From contig NZ_AGFG01000044.1 in NCBI RefSeq assembly GCF_000226255.1, positions 8,993 to 72,992 of the forward strand: a DNA stretch of 64,000 bases, read 5' to 3'. The position numbers and the translations under genes were made by a program. The stretch comes from Desulfovibrio sp. A2 (lineage in GTDB: Bacteria; Desulfobacterota; Desulfovibrionia; Desulfovibrionales; Desulfovibrionaceae). The notes below the pieces were generated by a model. The model was not told where the DNA came from, did no database searches, and saw only the letters and a list, made by a program, of their open reading frames with translations. Position 1 is the first letter of the stretch, and every line of letters begins with the position of its first letter. Of this stretch, positions 37,774 through 45,711 are shown piece after piece.

Positions 37774-38959
37774 CGGGCAGCAGGACCTCCCATCCGTCCA
37801 CCCAGCTTACGGCCACGCGCTCGCCGGGGTTGTAGTTGATGTCCTCGTCGTCCTCGTTGAAGAACTCGGCCGCCATCAGGCGCTGCCCGTCGTCCAGGGT
37901 GATGACCAGGTCCACCGTGGCGCCCTTGTACACCGATTCCTCGATGCGGCCCCACAGGTGCGGCCAATCCGGGGTTTCCGCAACCGCAATGCGGTCGATG
38001 CGCAAATCCTCGGGCCGCAGCAGCACCTGCACCGCGTCGCCGGGGGCCAGCCTGCGGGGCGAACGCACCGGAAACACCGTGCCACCCACGGTGGCGTCGT
38101 ACAGGTGCTCGCCGGGTTTCAGGTCCGGCGGCAGGGCGGCGTGCTCCGGCGTGCCCGGCGCGGGCGGGGCCAGGGGCGCGCCCGGCGCGGCGGACCAGTC
38201 CAGGCGCACGGCGTCGATACGGCCCGGCAAGGCGTTGATGTCGCCCACGAAGCGCGCCACGTACATGTTGGCGGGTTCCTCGTAGATTTCCTTGGGCGCG
38301 CCGATCTGCTCTATGCGGCCCTCGTTCATCACCACCACCCGGTCGGACATGGCGAACGCCTCTTCCTGGTCGTGGGTGACGAACACGAAGGTGATGCCAA
38401 GCTGCCGCTGCAAATGCTTGATTTCAAGCTGCATCTGCTTGCGAAGCTTGAAGTCCAGCGCGCTGAAGGGTTCATCCAGCAAGAGCACCAGCGGGTTGTT
38501 GATGACCGCGCGGGCAATGGCCACGCGCTGCTGCTGCCCGCCGGAAAGCTGGCGCGGCTTGCGATCGGCGAATGTTTCCAGGTGCACCATGCGCAGGGCG
38601 TCATGCACACGGCGGGCCGTCTCGTCCGCCGCCACGCCCTGCATCTTCAGGCCGAAGGCCACGTTGTCGCGCACAGTCATGTGCGGGAACAGCGCGTAGT
38701 TCTGGAACACGGTATTCACCTGGCGCTGTTCGGGGGGCACGCGGTTGACCACCTGGCCGTTGATGCGCACCTCGCCCGCCGTGGGCTGCTCGAAGCCCGA
38801 AAGCAGGCGCAGGATGGTGGTCTTGCCGCAGCCCGACGGCCCCAACAGGGTCAGGAATTCGCCGTTGCGGATGGTGAGGTCTATGGAGTCGAGCGCCACG
38901 GTGTCTTCGAACGTCTTGGTGACGCCGCGCAACTCGATGATGTGTTCCTGGTCTGCCAT
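37760..38959 (-). CDS. potA: Polyamine ABC transporter ATPase PotA
   Basis: Energises polyamine import; 399 aa. Walker [10 protein letters not shown]-loop [12 protein letters not shown], signature LSGGQ, Walker [13 protein letters not shown] and H-loop VTHDQEEA are all canonical. The C-terminal regulatory TOBE-like region carries a Pro/Ala-rich insertion around residues 258-285. The start ATG at 38959 has AAGAGG 5 bases upstream; the frame is open upstream without similarity. First gene of potABCD. Confidence 0.94.
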   Translation of the reverse strand: MADQEHIIELRGVTKTFEDTVALDSIDLTIRNGEFLTLLGPSGCGKTTILRLLSGFEQPTAGEVRINGQVVNRVPPEQRQVNTVFQNYALFPHMTVRDNVAFGLKMQGVAADETARRVHDALRMVHLETFADRKPRQLSGGQQQRVAIARAVINNPLVLLLDEPFSALDFKLRKQMQLEIKHLQRQLGITFVFVTHDQEEAFAMSDRVVVMNEGRIEQIGAPKEIYEEPANMYVARFVGDINALPGRIDAVRLDWSAAPGAPLAPPAPGTPEHAALPPDLKPGEHLYDATVGGTVFPVRSPRRLAPGDAVQVLLRPEDLRIDRIAVAETPDWPHLWGRIEESVYKGATVDLVITLDDGQRLMAAEFFNEDDEDINYNPGERVAVSWVDGWEVLLPDDAA

Positions 38960-39766
38960 CGTCGCCTCTTGGTGTGCTCTGTCGGGGGGCTGCCCCGGAT
39001 GGCCCTTGCGGACCGGAAAGCCGTCGGGAACGGATCGGGAACCGTCTGCGCCGTGCCCGCGCGCGGGGTGCGCGCGGCTCCGGAGTATCCGGAGCCGCGT
39101 TCCGGATCGACGCCGCCGGATGCCACATGCATGCCGCCCCGGCACAGGGGGCCGGGCAGTGGGCAAGTGCGGCGCCGGTGCGCCGTGGCGCATCGCACCG
39201 GGAGCCGGTACGTCGAAAGTCGCGGTAAGGGGTGGGGGACGGAATCGCTACGCTACGGGATGCGGGGCGCGCCGGTTACCGGCGCGCACGGGCCAAGGGG
39301 CCGGCATCGCCGGCCACGGGCGTTCGGGCGTTGCCGGAGCGGCGAAGCCCCAGATTGCGCACCCGGTGCACCGGCCGGGATGAAAGGATGACCTGCGAGC
39401 AGCGTATCATGCGTTCGTCTTCCGTCATGCAGCCGGCCTTGCGGCCGGTGGTGTGACTGGCCGCGCGTCCAGAACTGGCGCGGGCCGGAAGGGGGTCGTT
39501 CGGGGTTTGTGTGCCATGCGAGGGGCAGGGTGACAAGCAAAAAAACACCCCTGCCCGCAGGGGGCTTGCCGCAGGCTGGGCCAGCTTGCCGGAGCGCCTC
39601 CGGCCGCCACCGATGCCCTGCCCTTCGGGGCTTCGCCCCCCCCCACTGCGGCGTCACCGTCCAACGGTGCAGCATACCGTGGAAATCACTTCCTGCGGAA
39701 ACCGCTTGCGCGCCTCGCGGCTTCCGCCTTCGAGCCCCCATGCCGTGCCGGGGGCCGAACATCCGG
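38960..39766. other. 807-bp gap upstream of potA with large palindromes
   Basis: No gene. Perfect palindromes: 12-base arms with a 3-base loop at 39073-39099 (centre CGGAGTATCCG) and 10-base arms at 39267-39287 (centre CCGGTTACCGG). The first lies 114 bases upstream of potA and could be an operator or leader hairpin. The right end holds the terminator of the next minus-strand gene. Promoter position not evident. Confidence 0.5.
39539..39563 (-). terminator. Intrinsic terminator of the deacetylase unit
   Basis: On the minus strand CCCCTG-CGGG-CAGGGG is followed by TGTTTTTTT. It lies about 200 bases past the deacetylase stop. Confidence 0.75.
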
Positions 39767-40699
39767 CTATCGGCTCGCCGCCCCCGCCGCGTCCGCCGCC
39801 TCGGACAAGCGCACCAAGCGCACCCCCCGCCGCAGCAGTTCCGGCAGGGCCGAGCGCAGCCCCGCACCGGTGCCCGCGCCCGGCTTGTTCACGTGCAGCA
39901 GCAGGATGTCGCCATTACGGGCGGCCAGCAGGTTGCGCGCCACGGCCGGGGCGGGCAGCGTGGCCCCGGCGTCGGCCGCCACGGTGCAGCCGGTGACGGT
40001 CTGGCCAAGGTCCGCCGCAATGCGCACGGCCACCTCGTCGCAGAACAGGGTGGCGGCCCGGTAGAAACGCGGGCGCGCGCCGGTGAGCGCGGCCAGCCGC
40101 CGGGCGTTGGACTCCACCTCGTCCACGAATCCGGCCACGGAACGGGTGCCCCGGATGCCATAGGCCGCGCGCCCGGTCACCGAGGCCGGGCGGTGGCGCG
40201 CGCCGTGGTTGGCGATCTCGAACAGCGGGTCGGCGGCAAGATCGGCGGCCTCGGAGGGGTGGGCGTTGAGCCACGGCCCGGCCAGGAACAACGTGGCGGG
40301 CACGCGCAGTTCACGCAGCAGGGCAATGATGGAGGCATCGTACCCGCCGCCGCAGGCGTCAAACGTCAGGGCCACGGTGACCAGGCCGTTCTTGGTCATG
40401 GCGGAGGCGGGCAGGCGGGTGAGCGTGCCGGGCAGTGCCGGTCCCCACTGGGTGGGCTGCTGGCTGGCATATCGGGCGTTCAGCTTGGCCGTCAGCTCCG
40501 GCAGGGGCAATGCGGCCAGTTCCGGTTCCGCAGAACGCGCTGTCGGTGCGCACAGCAGGACAAACAGCGCGGCCAGCAGGGCCAGCACGTCCCGCGTCCG
40601 GCATTGCCAGGGCGAGGGCACGGACACGCGCGCGGGCAACGGCCAGAGCCGGGGCGTGCCCCAAGGGGCGATGCGGCCCTGCCCGCCAGCGGCGGCCAC
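39767..40699 (-). CDS. Polysaccharide deacetylase family protein
   Basis: Predicted metal-dependent deacetylase of a cell-surface or secreted glycan. In the 310-residue protein a hydrophobic segment at about 37-55 ends with TARSAEP, a likely signal peptide, so the true start may be internal. The NodB motif 1 reads LTFDACGGG (D114) rather than TFDDG, a known subtype, and the metal histidines are H165 and H169 in HGARH. YGIRGTRSV and the closing GDILLLHVNKPG complete the domain. It starts 3 bases past the aroE stop, so the two are co-transcribed. Confidence 0.86.
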   Translation of the reverse strand: MAAAGGQGRIAPWGTPRLWPLPARVSVPSPWQCRTRDVLALLAALFVLLCAPTARSAEPELAALPLPELTAKLNARYASQQPTQWGPALPGTLTRLPASAMTKNGLVTVALTFDACGGGYDASIIALLRELRVPATLFLAGPWLNAHPSEAADLAADPLFEIANHGARHRPASVTGRAAYGIRGTRSVAGFVDEVESNARRLAALTGARPRFYRAATLFCDEVAVRIAADLGQTVTGCTVAADAGATLPAPAVARNLLAARNGDILLLHVNKPGAGTGAGLRSALPELLRRGVRLVRLSEAADAAGAASR

Positions 40700-40702
40700 G
40701 GC

Positions 40703-41635
40703 CTAGCCTTTCCCCAGGCCGGGCAGTTCGCACTGGCCGCAGGCGCGGCCCACGGCAACGTCACCGAAGCCCAAAGCCACGGCAACCAGGGTGCGCGCCC
40801 CCTCGGCGGGCAGCTCACGGCCGGTCCACAGGCGGAACTGCTCGCGCCCCTGCTCCACGAACATGGCCAGGCCGTCCTGCGTATCCCAGCCCGCGTCGGC
40901 GGCCTCGGAAAGGAAGCGGGTCCGCAACGGGTTGTAGACAAGATCATAGGCAAGCCCGCGCCCCCCCGCAGCCGGGGCGGCAAAGCCCTGCGCGGGATAC
41001 GCGGTATCACCCTGCCGCTCACCGGACATGCCCATGGGGGTGGTGTTGACGATCAGGTCCGCGCCCCAGGCGGCGCGCGCTTCCCAGTCCACCACCGCCG
41101 CGCCGAATTCGGCGGCCAGCGGCGCGGCCTTTTCCGGGTTGCGCCCGGTGACGGCCACCGCGCCCACCACGCCCTCTCCGACGGGGCCAAGCTCGTTCAG
41201 CCCGGCCAGCACGGCGCGGGCCGCACCGCCATTGCCCAGAACCAACGCCCTGGCGCACCGCCACCCTGCCGCCGCGCGCTGGCGCAACGGGGCCAGAAAA
41301 CCGGTGACATCCGTGTTTTCGCCCAGCAACTGCCCGTCGCGCCAGTACAGGGTGTTCACCGCACCCACGGCGCGGGCCCGCTCGCTGACGCCGTCCAGCA
41401 GGGGCAGGACGGTCTGCTTGTGGGGAATGGTGACGCTGGCCCCGCGTATGGGCAGGGTGCGTACGGCGGTGATGAAGTCGCCCACCCGGCCCGGCTCCAG
41501 CGGCCAGGCCATGTACACGGCGGGGATGTCCAGCAGGCCAAAGCCCCAGTTGTGCAGCAGGGGGCTCATGGTATGGCCCAGGGGATGACCGATGATACCG
41601 TAGAGTTCGCGGGGCAGAAACAGTTGTGCGGGCAT
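40703..41635 (-). CDS. aroE: Shikimate dehydrogenase
   Basis: NADP-dependent reduction of 3-dehydroshikimate in aromatic amino acid synthesis; 310 aa, somewhat longer than the usual 270-290. Motifs: GHPLGHTMSPLLHNWGF (shikimate site), VTIPHKQTVLPLLD with the catalytic lysine, ENTDVTGF, cofactor GNGGAARAV, NTTPMGM and DLVYNPLRT. GGAGG lies 6 bases before the ATG. The C-terminal tail contains Cys-Gly-Gln-Cys (RACGQCELPG), unusual for the family. Confidence 0.95.
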   Translation of the reverse strand: MPAQLFLPRELYGIIGHPLGHTMSPLLHNWGFGLLDIPAVYMAWPLEPGRVGDFITAVRTLPIRGASVTIPHKQTVLPLLDGVSERARAVGAVNTLYWRDGQLLGENTDVTGFLAPLRQRAAAGWRCARALVLGNGGAARAVLAGLNELGPVGEGVVGAVAVTGRNPEKAAPLAAEFGAAVVDWEARAAWGADLIVNTTPMGMSGERQGDTAYPAQGFAAPAAGGRGLAYDLVYNPLRTRFLSEAADAGWDTQDGLAMFVEQGREQFRLWTGRELPAEGARTLVAVALGFGDVAVGRACGQCELPGLGKG

Positions 41636-41702
41636 GGAACGGCCTCCGGCGGACGCTCCCTGCCCCTTCCGTCAGGGCTGCCCGCCCACAATGGACGTTT
41701 TG

Positions 41703-41750
41703 GAGGGAGGGGTCCGGGGAGGGAGACCTTTTGCAAAAGGTCCCCTCCCC
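41703..41750 (-). repeat. Dispersed G/C hairpin element, copy 2 (terminator-like)
   Basis: The minus strand reads GGGGAGGGGACCTTTTGC then the complementary arm AAAAGGTCTCCCTCCCC, followed by GGACCCCTCCCTCC and AAAAC. Same family as 4620 and 63856. It lies about 34 bases past the hisG stop in hisG orientation. Confidence 0.8.
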
Positions 41751-41783
41751 GGTTCATTCTTCAAACCTTCTTTCAGCCCGACC

Positions 41784-42665
41784 CTAGATAACCTTGTTCA
41801 GCGAGTACTCAATGATGCCTTCGGCACCGGCGGCGCGCAGGCGGGGGATGAGGTCGCGCACCACGCCGTTGTCCACCACGATTTCCACGGCGAACCAGGT
41901 GCTGTCGCGCAGCCCGGCCACGGTGGGCGAATTGAGGCTGGGCAGCTGGTCGAGCACGGCGTCCAGGTTGCCCGAGGGCACGTTCATCTTCAGGCCCACC
42001 AGCGAATCGGCGCGCAGCGCGCCCTGCAGCAGCAGGTCGATCTGTTCGATCTTGGCGCGCTTCCACGGGTCTTCCCAGGCGGCCTTGCTGGTGATGAGCA
42101 CGGTGTTGGTCAGCAGCACTTCCGCGATGATGCGCAGGCCGTGGGCCTTGATGGTGGTGCCGGTTTCGGTGACCTCGACGATGGCGTCGGCCAAGCCTTC
42201 CACCACCTTGGCCTCGGTGGCGCCCCAGGAATACTGCACCTTGACGGGGATGCCCGCGTCCTCGAAGTAGCGGCGGGTGACGCCCAGCAGTTCGGTGGCG
42301 ATGGTGCAGCCCGCGAGGTCCTCGGGCCGCACGTAGGGCGAATCGCCGCCCACGGCCAGCACCCAGCGGGCCGGGCGATTGCTGACCTTGGAGTAGACCA
42401 GGTCGGACACCACGACCACGTCGGCCCCGGTTTCCAGCAGCCAGTCCTTGCCGGTCAGGCCCACGTCGAGCACGCCGTCCTCGATGTAGCGGGGAATTTC
42501 CTGCACCCGGCAGAGGCGAGCGGTCAGTTCCGGGTCGTTGATCTCGGGGAAGTAGTTGCGGTGATGCTTGCGGATCTTCCACCCGGAGCGGGCGAACAGG
42601 TTCACGGTGGCTTCTTCCAGCGAGCCCTTGGGAATGCCGATCTTCAGCATGTTGTTGCCGGACAT
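41784..42665 (-). CDS. hisG: ATP phosphoribosyltransferase (long form)
   Basis: First and feedback-regulated step of histidine synthesis, joining ATP and PRPP. The 293 residues mark the long HisG form: catalytic domains to about residue 215 (LKIGIPKGSLEEATVNLF, DVGLTGKDWL, ATELLGVTRRYF, IVEVTETGTTIKAHGL) and a C-terminal ACT-like regulatory domain that binds histidine. Its ATG overlaps the hisI stop as TAATG. The long form does not need HisZ. A second in-frame ATG lies 5 codons in. Confidence 0.95.
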   Translation of the reverse strand: MSGNNMLKIGIPKGSLEEATVNLFARSGWKIRKHHRNYFPEINDPELTARLCRVQEIPRYIEDGVLDVGLTGKDWLLETGADVVVVSDLVYSKVSNRPARWVLAVGGDSPYVRPEDLAGCTIATELLGVTRRYFEDAGIPVKVQYSWGATEAKVVEGLADAIVEVTETGTTIKAHGLRIIAEVLLTNTVLITSKAAWEDPWKRAKIEQIDLLLQGALRADSLVGLKMNVPSGNLDAVLDQLPSLNSPTVAGLRDSTWFAVEIVVDNGVVRDLIPRLRAAGAEGIIEYSLNKVI

Positions 42666-43066
42666 TATTTGTAGACCTCCTTGGGGTCGAACACGCGGGG
42701 CGAGCAGATGACGGGTTTGCCGTCCGTAAGCTCTCGGTAGAAACAGCTGCGGTACCCTTCATGGCAGGCCGCGCCGCCCTTCTGTTCCACGAGCAGCAGC
42801 ACGGTGTCGCTGTCGCAGTCCAGGCGCACGGCCTTGATATGCTGGGTATGGCCCGACGTGCCGCCCTTGTGCCACAGCCGCCCACGGCTGCGGCTGAAGT
42901 AATGCGCCTCGCCGGTGGCGAGGGTGGCGTCCCATGCTGCCTCGTTCATCCAGGCCATCATCAGCACTTCGCCGGTGGCGGCGCACTGGGCGATGGCGGG
43001 CACGAGACCGTTCATTTTCGCGAAATCGGGGCGGAAGCCTTGTGCGGCGTCGGAAGCCTGAGCCAT
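42665..43066 (-). CDS. hisI: Phosphoribosyl-AMP cyclohydrolase
   Basis: Third step of histidine synthesis; 133 aa, the HisI domain alone without the HisE pyrophosphatase. Motifs: [38 protein letters not shown] in outline, and the metal-binding [13 protein letters not shown], with Cys in [19 protein letters not shown] precedes the ATG by about 9 bases; the open frame further upstream lacks similarity. Translationally coupled to hisG. Confidence 0.95.
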   Translation of the reverse strand: MAQASDAAQGFRPDFAKMNGLVPAIAQCAATGEVLMMAWMNEAAWDATLATGEAHYFSRSRGRLWHKGGTSGHTQHIKAVRLDCDSDTVLLLVEQKGGAACHEGYRSCFYRELTDGKPVICSPRVFDPKEVYK

Positions 43067-43317
43067 GTGCGATGTCCTCGCGCGGGGAAATCCCCAAGGG
43101 GGTTGCGGGGCAAGGCCCCAAAAAGGTTTCGGGGGCGTGGCGATGGCGGGCAGTGGCGAACAGCGCGTTTGCCCGGTGCATGGCCGCAAGGTGGCGAATC
43201 TAGCCGTTCCGTGTGACGGACGCAAGGCGTCGAGGCGGGGCGAGCGCCGTGAACGCGCCGCAACGACAGGCCACTGACCGCCGGAGCCCCCGGAGAACCG
43301 ACCCGACGCCGCTTTGA

Positions 43318-44460
43318 TCAGTCCCGTACCTTGGCGTGGGCGGACAGCACCGCCAGTTGCACTCCGGCCAGATGTTCCAGTTCCTCGGCCAGGGCCAGGG
43401 CGCGGGCGGCGGAAGGGCCGGTGCAGCACAGGCCGTGGCGTTCCATCCACACCGCGTCGCGGGTGGCGGCTGCCGCCGCCACGGCGTCGGCCAGTTCCTG
43501 CGTGCCGGGGGCGTGGGCGGGCGCGAAGCCCAACTGGGCGCGCAGCAATTCCGATTCGTAGATGGGCAGGCGCAGCATGTCGTCCGGGGGCACCAGCGCC
43601 CCCAGGGCCAGCAGGCGCGGCGGGTGGGTGTGCACCACGGCCATGGCGTCGGGCCGGGCGCGGTAGATGGCCAAGTGCATGGCCCCTTCGGACGAGGGTT
43701 TGCCCCCGGCCAGCACCGCGCCGGTGGCGATGTCCACCAGCGCGAGATCGCCGGGACCCAAGTCGCCCCGACCCAGGTCACCCTTGATCGTGCCGGAACA
43801 GGTCATCAGGCAGGCAGCCCCCAGGCGCAGACTGGCGTTGCCGTTGAACCCGGAATACAGCCCGCGCTGCCAGCCACGCAGACAGATGCGCCGCAACTCG
43901 TCGGCATGCCCTTCCGGAATGCCCTCGCCCCACGCCGAGGGGGCGGAACCGACAATCGCGCTTACGAATCCTTCACCATTTGAAAGACACTTCGTCATAC
44001 GATTCGTAGCACCGGGCTCGCCGCCGCGCTCCTGCGCCATGCCCTCCGCACGCTGGCGATACGAAGTCTTGATGTCGATGACCGGTGTGCCGTCCAGCGC
44101 TTCCAGCGGAGCCACGCGAAGACGCATGGAGCCGTCCGCGCCGGGCACCAGTTCCAGCAGGCGCACCTCGTGCAGGCCCACGGGGTTGGGCCGGGCGGGG
44201 GAGCGGGTGTTGAACACCCCGCGCCGGGGGCGCTTCATGTCGCCGCGCGGATGCACGGACAGCACGTCGCGGTCGGCGCGGTGCAGCCAGGTGAGCAGGG
44301 TCAGCGACAGGCCCGGCGTCAGGGTGTCCAGGCCGGGCACGTAGGGAGCGGCAATCTCCACCCACGCCTCGGGCGCGCCCTCGTCGCCCTGCTTGGGGCA
44401 CTGCGAAAGGTCGGTGCGCGGCGACACAATGACGCCGATGGGCCGCAGGGTGGTGTCCAT
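43318..44460 (-). CDS. TrmO-like domain fused to a class II aldolase domain
   Basis: One uninterrupted 380-residue frame. Residues 1 to about 140 match the TrmO/TsaA (UPF0066) family, which methylates the t6A37 base of t[27 protein letters not shown] carries the RSPxRPNPVG signature. Residues about 165-375 form a class II aldolase/adducin domain: [36 protein letters not shown] with the catalytic glutamate E258 and zinc histidines H277 and H279, then MERHGLC. AAGGAG lies 9 bases before the ATG. No stop or frameshift separates the parts; an internal start at M155 ([11 protein letters not shown]) without a clear Shine-Dalgarno could give a separate aldolase. Aldolase substrate unknown. Confidence 0.85.
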   Translation of the reverse strand: MDTTLRPIGVIVSPRTDLSQCPKQGDEGAPEAWVEIAAPYVPGLDTLTPGLSLTLLTWLHRADRDVLSVHPRGDMKRPRRGVFNTRSPARPNPVGLHEVRLLELVPGADGSMRLRVAPLEALDGTPVIDIKTSYRQRAEGMAQERGGEPGATNRMTKCLSNGEGFVSAIVGSAPSAWGEGIPEGHADELRRICLRGWQRGLYSGFNGNASLRLGAACLMTCSGTIKGDLGRGDLGPGDLALVDIATGAVLAGGKPSSEGAMHLAIYRARPDAMAVVHTHPPRLLALGALVPPDDMLRLPIYESELLRAQLGFAPAHAPGTQELADAVAAAAATRDAVWMERHGLCCTGPSAARALALAEELEHLAGVQLAVLSAHAKVRD

Positions 44461-44544
44461 ATGTCCCGCTCCTTGATTGTCTGGGGGTTAAATGTCGCCC
44501 ACCGGCGACCCCAAATGAACTGTTTTTTGGGGGGAAGGGGCCTC

Positions 44545-45603
44545 TTACCCCGAAAAATGGTCGAACCCGGCGGACGCGGGCAGATCACCGTTGACCAGCA
44601 CCACACCGTCGGCGGTAACCTGGCCGAGCAGGGTCAGGCCGGGCACGGCCTCGCGCACCCTGTCCAGCAGGGCCGGGCGGCAGCTGCCCAGCAGGGCGTA
44701 GTCCTCGCCGCCGATGAAGGCGATGTCCACGGGGTCCAGATCGTTGGCCAAGGCATAGGCGCGCACCTCGTCGGGCTGGGCGTCGGGGTCCATCACCAAC
44801 TCGGCCCCAAGGCCGCTGCCCCGGTCCGCGCCGATGAGCCGGGGCAAGTCGCGCACCAGCCCGTCGGACACATCCATGAGCGCGATGCGCTCGTCGCCGG
44901 CGCCGCAGATGGCCGCCAGCGCCAGCCCCGCCGCCACCTGCGGACGCGGCCGCAAATGGGCGCGGCACGCTTCCGGGTACAGGTGCGCGGCTTCGCCGCC
45001 CATGCTTTCCAGGGTCAACAGGCCCACGCGCGCAAGGCCGGTGCGGCCCACCAGAAACAGCGGGTCGCCCGGCAGGCAGCCGCCCCGGCGCAGGAAGGGC
45101 GATGCGTCTTCGCCGCCAGCCTCCGCGCCGTTTCCGTCCCCGTTCCGGTCCGCACTGTCCGCCTGCGACGGGCGCGGCGCGGGGCCGCCCCATACCGTGA
45201 TGCACAGGGACAGCGCGTCACCGCGCGCAAGGTCACCGCCGGACAGGGCCATGCCGTGCTCGCGCGCCAGCGCGGCCATGGCGCCCAGCATGTCGTCGCA
45301 GAATTCGCGCGAAAGGTCGGCGGGCGCGGTGAGCGCCAGGCTGAAGCCCAGCGGACGCGCCCCGCAGGCGGCCAGGTCGCTGATGTTCACGGCCAGCGCC
45401 TTGTGGCCGATGTCCGCCGGGCTGAAGTAGCTGGTGCGGAAGTGGGCGTGCTCATTGAACAGGTCGGTGCTCACGGCCATGCGCGGCGGGCAGGCGATGA
45501 CGGCGCAATCGTCGCCGCGCCCCACGCGCAGATGGGGGTGGGCGTTGGTGAAGTGGCGGTCGATGGCGGCGAGGAAATCGTCCTCGGAGGCAAGCCGGGT
45601 CAT
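44545..45603 (-). CDS. thiL: Thiamine-monophosphate kinase
   Basis: Phosphorylates thiamine monophosphate to the coenzyme; 352 aa. Motifs: GRGDDCAVI, STDLFNEHAHFR, GHKALAVNISDLAACGA (metal and ATP sites), SGGDLARGD, ALMDVSDGLVRDL and GGEDYALL. A low-complexity insertion of about 25 residues (near 148-172, Asp/Asn/Gly-rich) interrupts the fold. AGGAG lies 8 bases before the ATG. After the stop a stem GTCGCC/GGCGAC and a G-rich tract resembling part of the dispersed hairpin family may terminate it. Confidence 0.94.
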   Translation of the reverse strand: MTRLASEDDFLAAIDRHFTNAHPHLRVGRGDDCAVIACPPRMAVSTDLFNEHAHFRTSYFSPADIGHKALAVNISDLAACGARPLGFSLALTAPADLSREFCDDMLGAMAALAREHGMALSGGDLARGDALSLCITVWGGPAPRPSQADSADRNGDGNGAEAGGEDASPFLRRGGCLPGDPLFLVGRTGLARVGLLTLESMGGEAAHLYPEACRAHLRPRPQVAAGLALAAICGAGDERIALMDVSDGLVRDLPRLIGADRGSGLGAELVMDPDAQPDEVRAYALANDLDPVDIAFIGGEDYALLGSCRPALLDRVREAVPGLTLLGQVTADGVVLVNGDLPASAGFDHFSG

Positions 45604-45711
45604 GCGAAGGCTCCTGAACGGATGATGTGGGACGCTACCGGGCGCTGACGGCATCTTGCACGCCGCCGGAGCACGCAGCCATGCCATGATGGCACGGCTG
45701 CGCCGCCCGCG

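Noticed and set aside
39509..41791. 760-codon plus-strand frame over deacetylase and aroE
   Set aside because: Runs across two real antisense genes and a terminator; Gly/Gln/Arg-rich with no motif.
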